6,029 nt of DNA from an uncultured Asticcacaulis sp. (lineage in GTDB: Bacteria > Pseudomonadota > Alphaproteobacteria > Caulobacterales > Caulobacteraceae). The DNA is taken from NCBI GenBank assembly GCA_946480525.1, contig CAMLLA010000267.1, positions 1-6,029 on the forward strand, given 5' to 3'. The notes under the pieces were generated by a model, which did no database searches, had not been told where the DNA came from, and saw nothing but the letters and a program-made list of their open reading frames with translations. Positions within the stretch are counted from its first letter, which is position 1. Each line of letters starts with the position of its first letter. A program made the position numbers and the translations under genes. Positions 1 to 5,586 of this stretch are shown in pieces.

Positions 1-76
1 TCCCCCTCCCCATGCTTCGCACAGGGAGGAGTGAATGCGCTGTATCTCCTCCCTGTGCGAAGCATGGGGAGGGGGA
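1..76. repeat. Perfect 30-bp inverted repeat (dispersed intergenic palindrome type)
   Basis: Positions 1-30 and 47-76 are exact reverse complements, separated by a 16-nt loop (31-46), so the unit can fold into a very long hairpin. The core reads CATGCTTCGCACAGGGAGGA in the left arm. An imperfect direct copy of the outer right arm follows: GCGAAGC-ATGGGGAGGGGG at 57-75 resembles GCGAAGCGAAATGGGGGTGGGG at 83-104, so the element is probably composite and reaches about 104. The left arm starts at the window edge and may extend further. Short G-rich palindromes of this style are common between genes in Caulobacterales genomes, but that is recollection, not a search. The hairpin sits 52 bp past the stop of the minus-strand gene ending at 129 and could stop or protect its transcript. 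No transposase is present, so any mobility would depend on an enzyme encoded elsewhere. Confidence 0.8.
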
Positions 77-128
77 CCATGAGCGAAGCGAAATGGGGGT
101 GGGGTATCTTACTTCTAAATGGCTAGAC

Positions 129-2882
129 TTAATAGTCTTCAGACTGGAAGGCCTGCAATTGCCGGGTCAGGCGTTCGCCGCGCTTGCCGGCGGCCAGCGC
201 TGCTTCGGACAGCTTCTTGATCTGCTCGTTGTCGGCCTGGCGGCTCATGACGTCGAGCGCGCCATTGATGACCCCCAGCATCTGGGCGAAATCCTGGGCG
301 ACGTCGCCCGTCAGGCGGCCGACGGTTTCGAAGCGACGTGCGTTGCTGAGCGCCGTCGACAGCTGTTCGACCCGGGCCTGCATTTCGCCCTGCTGGGCTT
401 GGGCCTGGGCAAGGCTGGCCTGCAATTCCGTCTGCTGTGCCAGCGACTGGTTGAGGCTGTTTTGCAGGTCGTCCAGGCGCGCGGTCAGGGCATCGACGTC
501 GACGGCGGGCGGCGGCGGTACGGCGGCCAGTTTCGCCTGGGCGTCGTCGTAGGCAGCCTGCCACTTGCGCGTTTCGAATTCGGCGCTGGCGACCTTTTCT
601 TCCCATTCGCGGGTATCCGGCTTCGGCGGCGGGGCCGACAGTATGGCGTCCAGCTTGGCGGCGTGGGCTTCGCTCTGGGCACGGGCCTGGGCGAGTTCCG
701 CGTTCAGGCGTTCGATCTGGGCGTCGCGTTCATCCCGGGTCTCGACCAGACGAGGCGCAAGCAGGATGTCCGACAACTGGATCTGCAGTTCGTTGCGCGC
801 GTCGTCGGTTTCTTTCAACTGGGCTTCGAGAGCGGCGATGCGCGCTTCGAATGCCGAGGCGTCGGCGACGGATGCCGGGCGGGCCTCCAGATCGGCGATC
901 TGCTGCTGCAGGATATCGTGGTGGGTCGCGGTATCGGCCAGCTTTGCCTCGAGTGTTTCGAGTTTCGCGCTTAAAGCGGCATTCTCTTCGACGACGGCCG
1001 GATCGGGTTCGCGGACGATGACCGGTTCGGGCGCTTCGGGTTCCGGGCGTGCCTTCAAAGCGGCGACCTCGTCGCGCAAGCCGTCAGAACGGGAGGTCAC
1101 CTCGGCCAGTTCCGTGCGCAGGGCTTCGAGCTTCGCCTTGAGGGCCTCGTTCTCTTCGGCGACCTTGGGATCGGTTTCACGTACGACGACCGGTTCGGGC
1201 GCTTCAGGCTCGGGACGTGCCTTCAGCGTTGCGATTTCCTGCTGCAGTTTACCCTGGTAGGTAGCGGCGTCCGCCAACTCGGCCTGAAGGGTTTCGAGCC
1301 TTGCCTTCAGTCCGGCGTTTTCCTCGACGACGGCCGGGTCGGCCTGCACCGCTGGCGCGGGGGCGTCGGTCCAGCCGTAGACAGTGGGTTGATCCGTGCC
1401 GGCCGCCTCAAGCCGGGCGGCTTCCAGCTTCGCCTCATACTCCTTGCGCGCCGTTGCCAGCGCATCCTGACGGGCAGCCTCGACATCGGCCTCGGTCAGG
1501 CCGGTGACGGGCTGGATAAGAACCTCCGCGGGCGTGGGCGTGGCGGTCTTGAGGGAGGTCGAATCGAAGGCCACGCCATAAATCTGGCGCTCGCCCGCTT
1601 CGGTAATTTCGGCCTGGCCGCGCATGGTGATCCAGCGCTCCTGCCCTTTGTCGACAACGCGGATGTCGAGCCCCAGGACGTCGCTCTTGCCACTGAGGAG
1701 ATCGGCAAACGCCACATCGGCGCGCGCCTGGTCGTCGTCCGAAATCAAGGTCGGGCCGCCGTCATATTCGCGGCCGATCAACCGGCGCATGCCTTCGTCC
1801 TCGACGATGATTTCGGCCTCGCGGTCGTACTGCCACACGCCGATGCCGAGCGACGCCAGGGCGACCTCGGCATTGCGCAGGTCCTCAAGTTCCTGGGCGT
1901 CGTCGTCGGTGAGTTCCGAGGCAGGCTTGAAGGCCATGTTAGTCTCCTCTGCGGCCGCAACGGGCGCGTCCGGCGCCGGCAAGGCCATGACTGTGATGCC
2001 GTGTTCGCCGCCTTCGTGGGTATGGACGGCCCAGGCGCTGACGATCATCGCTTTTTCGCCTTCACTGCCCCGGAGCGTCAGCTGCGTCGTCTTGTCATTG
2101 TGCGGTGAGGTTTCGTCCTGCGCGTCGCCAAGATAGTTGATGGCGTTCTGGAAGTCGGCGTCGGTGACAAAGATGTGCGTCCAGGTCTTCCCCAGCACGT
2201 CCTCTCGCCTGACTTCGAAGGCGTCGAGCGCCGCATTGTTGATATCGATGATCTGGCCCTTGGCGTCCAAGCCCCAGAAAGGCACGGCGGCCGCGCTGAA
2301 CCAGTGACCACGCCAAAGGCCGGTCAGGTCGTCGACGCCTTCGCCGGCATTGCTTTCCAGTTCGACCATGGCCGAGGTCGAGCCGATGACTTCGCCGTTA
2401 CCATTCATGATCGGCATGGAGGTGACGCTGACCAGAATCTTTTCGTGGCTGCCGTGGTTGACGATCAGGTGCTGGAAGCCCTTGACGGTTTGGCCGCGCA
2501 GGGTGCGCGCGATCGGCAGCATATCGGCGGGCACGACACGGCCGTCCGGAAAGGTAATGCCCCAGGTCGCCGAATGGAAACGCAGGCCGATCAGTTCATT
2601 GTCCTTGCGGCCCAGAAGCGTGTGGGCGGCGCGGTTGGCGAAGGTGAACTTGCCGGATGCATCGGTTTCGACCAGGGCCACGGGCACGGCGTTGAGCACG
2701 TTGAACATGCGCCGTTCCAGCGTGTCGATCTTGCGTTCGGCCTTGAACAGAAGGTCCTGGAACTGGCGGACCTGCATCGACTTCATGGTCGCCAGGACGC
2801 CTGCGCCGATCGACAGCGCCAGAAGGACCGCGGCAACGACGCCCAGGACCAAAATCAGATCTTGCTCGCTCGTCAACAACAT
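129..2882 (-). CDS. Membrane-anchored PAS/coiled-coil protein with degenerate histidine-kinase DHp domain
   Basis: This 917-aa protein is probably an inner-membrane sensor or scaffold. Residues about 8-30 form one hydrophobic helix. PAS-like regions follow at about 57-175 (VPVALVETDASGKFTFAN start), 195-300 (FWGLDAKGQIIDINNAA) and 335-445 (GIGVWQYDREAEIIVEDEG). Residues about 460-850 are Ala/Glu/Leu/Gln-rich coiled coil, including 56-residue repeats from 515. Residues 851-915 match the DHp helix pair of CckA-like hybrid kinases (ETVGRLTGDVAQDF, then GERLTRQLQAF). In that family the motif is normally LTGGVAHDFNNLL. Here the phosphoacceptor His is Gln863 and the two Asn are Ala866 and Gln867. 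The protein ends at residue 917, where a HATPase domain would usually begin. It is therefore unlikely to autophosphorylate and more plausibly dimerises or binds a partner, by analogy with DivL-type pseudokinases (inference). The ATG at 2882 keeps the membrane helix; the SD is weak (AAGGG at 2896-2900, 13 nt away). It appears to be a single-gene unit. Confidence 0.9.
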   Translation of the reverse strand: MLLTSEQDLILVLGVVAAVLLALSIGAGVLATMKSMQVRQFQDLLFKAERKIDTLERRMFNVLNAVPVALVETDASGKFTFANRAAHTLLGRKDNELIGLRFHSATWGITFPDGRVVPADMLPIARTLRGQTVKGFQHLIVNHGSHEKILVSVTSMPIMNGNGEVIGSTSAMVELESNAGEGVDDLTGLWRGHWFSAAAVPFWGLDAKGQIIDINNAALDAFEVRREDVLGKTWTHIFVTDADFQNAINYLGDAQDETSPHNDKTTQLTLRGSEGEKAMIVSAWAVHTHEGGEHGITVMALPAPDAPVAAAEETNMAFKPASELTDDDAQELEDLRNAEVALASLGIGVWQYDREAEIIVEDEGMRRLIGREYDGGPTLISDDDQARADVAFADLLSGKSDVLGLDIRVVDKGQERWITMRGQAEITEAGERQIYGVAFDSTSLKTATPTPAEVLIQPVTGLTEADVEAARQDALATARKEYEAKLEAARLEAAGTDQPTVYGWTDAPAPAVQADPAVVEENAGLKARLETLQAELADAATYQGKLQQEIATLKARPEPEAPEPVVVRETDPKVAEENEALKAKLEALRTELAEVTSRSDGLRDEVAALKARPEPEAPEPVIVREPDPAVVEENAALSAKLETLEAKLADTATHHDILQQQIADLEARPASVADASAFEARIAALEAQLKETDDARNELQIQLSDILLAPRLVETRDERDAQIERLNAELAQARAQSEAHAAKLDAILSAPPPKPDTREWEEKVASAEFETRKWQAAYDDAQAKLAAVPPPPAVDVDALTARLDDLQNSLNQSLAQQTELQASLAQAQAQQGEMQARVEQLSTALSNARRFETVGRLTGDVAQDFAQMLGVINGALDVMSRQADNEQIKKLSEAALAAGKRGERLTRQLQAFQSEDY
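873..1340 (-). repeat. In-frame tandem repeat, 168-bp period (56 aa), within the coiled coil
   Basis: Three head-to-tail units begin at protein residues 515, 571 and 627, each with D-P-x-V-x-E-E-N (DPAVVEEN, DPKVAEEN, DPAVVEEN). Each continues with a Leu-heptad helix (LKAKLETL-like) and an LQQEIA/LRDEVA helix. The first two units end in a proline-rich linker ARPEPEAPEPVVVRE / ARPEPEAPEPVIVRE. The third ends earlier, near residue 670. On DNA the units are 1340-1173, 1172-1005 and 1004-873. The 17-nt string ACCGGTTCGGGCGCTTC occurs at 1021-1037 and again exactly 168 bp away at 1189-1205, so nucleotide identity is still visible. This indicates fairly recent or homogenised duplication, and the copy number may vary between strains. 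Confidence 0.85.
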
Positions 2883-3084
2883 GCGCGCTTATTAACCCTT
2901 GCCTGTGCCGGTCTTCTGCAGGTGGAGACGCCGCTGATGCAATTTGCGACACATTTCGCCCTGTGGACGGTTCTCCAGCAAAAACCGTACCTGAAGAGAG
3001 TTGCAAGGTAATTATCTTACATCACAAATGTTTAAGCGCGGAAAACGAGGAAGCCCCCGCGGTTATTCGCCGACAGGGGGTATC

Positions 3085-3126
3085 TTCACCCTCTTCCCTG
3101 CCCGTCCTGGCGGAGAAGAGGGTGAA
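3085..3126 (-). terminator. Hairpin after the 272-aa membrane protein gene, possible terminator
   Basis: TTCACCCTCTTC at 3085-3096 is the exact reverse complement of 3115-3126, giving a 12-bp stem with an 18-nt loop. It begins 6 bp past the TAA (3132-3134) of the minus-strand gene, the expected place for a terminator. Read on the minus strand, the sequence after the stem (GATACCCCC) has no run of T. It is therefore not a classical intrinsic terminator; it may instead protect the 3' end or work with Rho. The remaining upstream stretch to 2883 carries no gene I can support. Confidence 0.5.
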
Positions 3127-3131
3127 AGGCA

Positions 3132-3950
3132 TTAATGCTTATCGCGCAGCCGTCCGCCCAGGGCAGCCGCAACGCTGGCGATAAAGGCGCCGATCAGGAG
3201 CGACAGGCACAGGGCGAAATGCAGGGCGACCATGGCCTTGCGGGCTTTTTCCGCCGCCGCCTTGGCCTTCTGTTTCGCCGCTTCGGCATTGGTCAGGGCG
3301 GCGTTGACGCGCGCCTCGGCTTCGGGCTGGCTGACGCCGGTGCGAGCGGAGACCTGGCGGACGAGATAGGCGCGGTCCACCGGGCTAACGGCTCCGTCTG
3401 CCATGCTCGTCGCAATGATCCGGCCGGCTTCGGCGCTGGCATCGGCCGATGGCGTCGTCGCGCCCCGGAAAAGACTTTCGGCGGTATAGGCCAGGCGGTC
3501 GTTTTCCGCGGCACCTGCTGCAACGGTCGACGCTGTTTGCAGGGCGGTACCGGCCGCGGCGACGTAGAGGAAGGCCATGAACAGCGAGGCGATCGCCCAT
3601 GACAGGAAGCCGTGCGCCGTGTCGCGGAAGAAGACTTCGTCACTGTGCAGGTCGGCCCATTTGACGCGCATCCGTCCGGCCAGATAACCGCCGACGCCCG
3701 ACGACAGCCACTGCATGACCACCAGCCAGATGGCCAGGCCGGTGCCTGCTTTTACCGCGGCTTCGCGGGGGCCGGTTGTGAAGACGGAAAATGAGGCGAA
3801 GCCCAGGGCCGATCCCAGCGGGATGAGGATCAGCGTAATCGCCGCGGCGGCTGCGGCGCCGCCAAGGATAGCCGCCCAGTGGATGCCGGATTGACTGGAT
3901 TCGTTGTTGGGCCGGTCGTGCCGGCCGATTGTTTCGGAAGGTACATCCAT
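3132..3950 (-). CDS. Putative multi-pass inner-membrane protein, function unknown
   Basis: The 272-aa protein begins with a hydrophilic tail of about 23 residues. Hydrophobic segments follow at about 25-52 (WAAILGGAAAAAAITLILIP), 68-92, 112-137 and 239-262, predicting four membrane helices. Two motifs stand out: GGYLAGRMR at about 87-95, and DEVFFRDTAHGFLSWAI at about 104-120. Both recur, in my recollection, in an uncharacterised alphaproteobacterial membrane family, but I cannot assign a function. Residues about 140-240 are soluble, and 221-239 are an Ala/Lys-rich helix (EAAKQKAKAAAEKARKA) that may form a coiled coil. The ATG at 3950 lies 12 bp after the stop of the tiny membrane-peptide gene upstream, with only a weak SD (GGTGAG) between them. 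Co-transcription and translational coupling are likely. A hairpin follows the stop codon. Confidence 0.85.
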   Translation of the reverse strand: MDVPSETIGRHDRPNNESSQSGIHWAAILGGAAAAAAITLILIPLGSALGFASFSVFTTGPREAAVKAGTGLAIWLVVMQWLSSGVGGYLAGRMRVKWADLHSDEVFFRDTAHGFLSWAIASLFMAFLYVAAAGTALQTASTVAAGAAENDRLAYTAESLFRGATTPSADASAEAGRIIATSMADGAVSPVDRAYLVRQVSARTGVSQPEAEARVNAALTNAEAAKQKAKAAAEKARKAMVALHFALCLSLLIGAFIASVAAALGGRLRDKH

Positions 3951-3962
3951 GTCTGCTCACCG

Positions 3963-4037
3963 TCAAAAGATCAGATAGAGCAGGATGATGACAGGGATTG
4001 GAATCCCCAGAAGCCAAAGCAGAATACCTTTACCCAT
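3963..4037 (-). CDS. Tiny (24-aa) single-helix membrane peptide
   Basis: The peptide has 24 residues: a short basic start (MGKG) followed by one continuous hydrophobic helix containing GIPIPVIILL. It is too small for default gene finders, but the start is well supported. AAGGAGG at 4043-4049 is a full SD match placed 5 nt before the ATG at 4037. The reading frame stays open upstream to an ATG at 4229, which would give 88 aa. That version would cover the intergenic DNA, ignore the strong SD and run antisense into the start of the isomerase gene, so the short form is preferred. It heads a two-gene unit with the 272-aa membrane protein 12 bp downstream, suggesting that the peptide binds or modulates that protein in the inner membrane (inference). 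I recall similar GIPIP peptides in other alphaproteobacteria but know of no characterised role. Confidence 0.75.
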   Translation of the reverse strand: MGKGILLWLLGIPIPVIILLYLIF

Positions 4038-4042
4038 GACAT

Positions 4043-4049
4043 CCTCCTT
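4043..4049 (-). promoter_or_regulatory. Consensus Shine-Dalgarno that fixes the 24-aa ORF start
   Basis: On the minus strand AAGGAGG is followed by five bases (ATGTC) and then the ATG at 4037. This is one of the strongest SD sites in the window. It is the main reason for accepting a 24-codon gene here and rejecting the longer upstream start. Confidence 0.8.
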
Positions 4050-4056
4050 ACAGTGA

Positions 4057-4081
4057 TTGTCGGTAGGACAAGGGCTAGGAC
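4057..4081 (+). promoter_or_regulatory. Candidate housekeeping (Caulobacter sigma-73-type) promoter for the isomerase-like gene
   Basis: TTGTCGG at 4057-4063, a 10-bp spacer, and GCTAGGAC at 4074-4081 compare well with the Caulobacter housekeeping consensus TTGACGS-N10-14-GCTANAWC. There is one mismatch in the -35 box (T for A) and one in the -10 box (G for A). It points towards the gene starting at 4208 and would leave a 5' leader of roughly 120 nt. That leader contains a small stem (ATGCG 4138-4142 / CGCAT 4147-4151). The consensus is established for Caulobacter; applying it here is inference. Confidence 0.4.
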
Positions 4082-4207
4082 ATTCGCCATTTTCTTGAAA
4101 TATGAGAGCGGCGGGGGAAAAGTAATGGCGCGGTAAGATGCGGTTGCGCATGTGAAATTGCAGGGTTAGGCTCCGGCGCAAATTGACGGACAATAAGGAG
4201 GGTACGA

Positions 4208-5116
4208 ATGGACAAGGCACAACTGACACGCAGATCGGCCATGCTGGCGGCGGGTACCGTCATGGCGGCGACGGCAGCCCAGGCGGCCAAGCCGGTCAAG
4301 ACCGACAAAAAGGTCGATGCAAAGGCAGCCCTGGCGCCCTATGCCTGCAACATCGACATGTGGTTCCGCGACAAGCCGTTCATTGAACGCTTTGCCCTGG
4401 CGGCGAAGTGCGGCTTTACGACCGTTGAATTCTGGCCGGCCCGGCGCGACGAAGGTGCCATCGATGCCCAGGCGATCCGAGCCGAACTGGACAAGCACGG
4501 ACTTAAGGTGTCGCAGTTCGCGCCTGCCGCACCGGCCTTCACCAGTCCCGCCAAGTACGGCGAACTGGATGCAATGATCAAGGACGCCATCGCCGACGCC
4601 AAGGTGATGGGGTGTTCCCAGATTACCCTCGTTGGCCACCACAATACGGAAGGCATGTCGCGCGAAGACATGCTGGTCAGCTATACGGTCGGCCTGATGC
4701 GCATCGCGCCGATGCTGGAAGACGCCGGGCTGATGGCGCTGGTCGAGCCGTTCAACCATGTCAATCACCTGAACTTCCTGCTCAACGGCTCGCGACCGAC
4801 CGTGGCCATGTGCCGGGCCGTCAATTCCCCGATGGTGAAGATCCAGTGGGACTTCTTCCACATGCAGCATGAAGAAGGCGACCTGATCAACAAGTTCAAG
4901 GCGGGCATCGACCAGGTCGGTTACGTCCAGCTGGGCGACGTGCCGGGCCGCAACCAGCCGGGCACGGGCGAGGTCAACCATGTCAACCTGCTGAAGGGCA
5001 TCCGCGCAGCCGGGTACAAAGGCTTCCTTGGCCTGGAATACAATCCGCTCAACGGCGATTATGAAAAGGCGACCCGGGACGCGGTCGAACTGTCACTGGC
5101 GGCGGGGTTGGTTTAG
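4208..5116 (+). CDS. Tat-exported hydroxypyruvate-isomerase-like TIM-barrel protein
   Basis: The 302-aa protein belongs to the xylose-isomerase-like TIM-barrel superfamily and most resembles hydroxypyruvate isomerase (Hyi), which interconverts hydroxypyruvate and tartronate semialdehyde. The N-terminus is a Tat-type signal: TRRSAML at residues 7-13, a weakly hydrophobic stretch, and an A-Q-A cleavage site near 24-26. The mature enzyme would be periplasmic. The barrel starts at about 44 (YACNIDMWFRDKPFIERF). The putative metal and catalytic residues are all present: Glu180 (LVEPFN), Asp215 (QWDFFHMQ), Gln241 (VQLGDVPGR) and Glu277 (GLEYNP). The GTGEVN loop (252-257) is also typical. AAGGAGG at 4195-4201 lies 6 nt before the ATG. 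True Hyi is cytoplasmic, so the physiological substrate is uncertain and may be another keto- or aldose sugar. The gene stands alone, divergent from the membrane pair, with a hairpin about 50 bp past its stop. Confidence 0.85.
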   Translation: MDKAQLTRRSAMLAAGTVMAATAAQAAKPVKTDKKVDAKAALAPYACNIDMWFRDKPFIERFALAAKCGFTTVEFWPARRDEGAIDAQAIRAELDKHGLKVSQFAPAAPAFTSPAKYGELDAMIKDAIADAKVMGCSQITLVGHHNTEGMSREDMLVSYTVGLMRIAPMLEDAGLMALVEPFNHVNHLNFLLNGSRPTVAMCRAVNSPMVKIQWDFFHMQHEEGDLINKFKAGIDQVGYVQLGDVPGRNQPGTGEVNHVNLLKGIRAAGYKGFLGLEYNPLNGDYEKATRDAVELSLAAGLV

Positions 5117-5165
5117 CGGCTCTTGCTTTTCTGACCGCTCAACCCGAGCGAAACCTTAGCCGATC

Positions 5166-5199
5166 ACTCCTATCGTTCATGGCGAACGATAGGAGTTTT
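5166..5199 (+). terminator. 13-bp perfect hairpin with short T-run; encloses the SD of the next gene
   Basis: ACTCCTATCGTTC at 5166-5178 pairs perfectly with 5184-5196 around a 5-nt loop, followed by TTTT (5196-5199). It starts 49 bp past the isomerase stop, so it can serve as an intrinsic terminator, although the T-run is short. The right arm also contains AGGAG (5191-5195), the SD of the 80-aa gene starting at 5203. In any transcript that begins upstream of 5166, that SD would be base-paired. The element may therefore be a terminator, a translational gate such as an RNA thermometer, or both. The sequence alone does not decide this. Confidence 0.65.
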
Positions 5200-5202
5200 G
5201 CT

Positions 5203-5445
5203 ATGACGATCAAGGATAATCCGCGCCAGAAGGACGTCGTCAACCGCTTCCAGAGCGTTGTCGATGACGCTGACAAGGGCGGCGACGCGCTGACGCGTCA
5301 GCCGGAAGGGACGCGGCAGGACAAGCACATCCTGACGCAGGAAAAGCTGCCGGCGGACGGGCTGCTCGAAACCGATGACGGCAAATCAATCCCGAATGAA
5401 GAGAAGCGTCACGACCTCACCAGCAATGGCCCGAGGATCGGATAG
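5203..5445 (+). CDS. Small hydrophilic protein, 80 aa, function unknown
   Basis: The 80-aa product is highly charged (many Asp, Glu, Lys, Arg) and rich in Gln, Thr and Gly. It has no membrane segment, no Cys or Trp, and a single Phe, so it is probably largely disordered. I do not recognise a domain; short soluble proteins of this composition are often stress-related, which is inference only. An in-frame ATG at 5179 would give 88 aa, but it lies in the loop of the hairpin and has no SD. The ATG at 5203 has AGGAG at 5191-5195 with a 7-nt spacer, so it is preferred. That SD is inside the hairpin stem, which suggests controlled translation. A second small gene starts 9 bp after the stop. Confidence 0.75.
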   Translation: MTIKDNPRQKDVVNRFQSVVDDADKGGDALTRQPEGTRQDKHILTQEKLPADGLLETDDGKSIPNEEKRHDLTSNGPRIG

Positions 5446-5454
5446 GAGAGGGGC

Positions 5455-5586
5455 ATGAGCAAGTCAGACAAGACCATTCGTACGCCGGCCCCCATGCCTG
5501 ACCCGGACCAGCGTATCGTCGAAAAGAAGCCGGACGAACAGACGCACAGCCGTCTGGTTGAAGAGGCAGAGAAGGACAGGAAATAA
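5455..5586 (+). CDS. Small hydrophilic protein, 43 aa, function unknown
   Basis: The ORF encodes 43 residues, beginning MSKSDKTIRT and ending EEAEKDRK, and is missed by usual length cut-offs. AGGAG at 5444-5448 lies 6 nt before the ATG and overlaps the TAG stop of the 80-aa gene, so the two are almost certainly co-translated from one transcript. Codons favour G or C in the third position, like the neighbouring genes. The protein is strongly charged, with a Pro-rich first half (PAPMPDPD) and a Glu/Lys C-terminal helix, and has no hydrophobic core. No family is recognised. Its composition matches the preceding gene, suggesting a shared and perhaps stress-related role (inference). Confidence 0.65.
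   Translation: MSKSDKTIRTPAPMPDPDQRIVEKKPDEQTHSRLVEEAEKDRK

Noticed and set aside
12..974. Long plus-strand open frame opposite the PAS/coiled-coil gene
   Set aside because: Antisense shadow of a GC-rich gene. It starts inside the palindrome and its product is low-complexity Gly/Leu/Arg without a domain, while the minus strand encodes clear PAS and DHp features.
2892..2954. 20-codon minus-strand ORF just upstream of the 917-aa gene, a possible leader peptide
   Set aside because: It has only a weak AGGG-type SD and a basic, undistinguished sequence with no codon run or attenuator hairpin. Chance is more likely.
1389..3011. Plus-strand open frames at 1389-2108 and 2175-3011
   Set aside because: Both are antisense to the same 917-aa gene, lack SDs and show no recognisable protein family.
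3003..3042. AT-rich segment that could be the promoter of the 917-aa gene, with a TTAA-N7-TGAT near-match to a CtrA box (minus strand)
   Set aside because: The second half-site is imperfect and no -35/-10 pair with acceptable spacing was found. The location is plausible but the motif evidence is too weak.
4166..4981. 271-aa minus-strand open frame opposite the isomerase-like gene
   Set aside because: Shadow frame. The plus strand has a consensus SD, a Tat signal and conserved catalytic residues, and the antisense product is His/Arg-rich without a domain.
5150..5177. GAAAC...CGTT resembling an EcfG general-stress promoter before the 80-aa gene
   Set aside because: The -35 box is imperfect (GAAAC rather than GGAAC) and the spacer is 19 nt instead of 16-17, so it does not fit the consensus.
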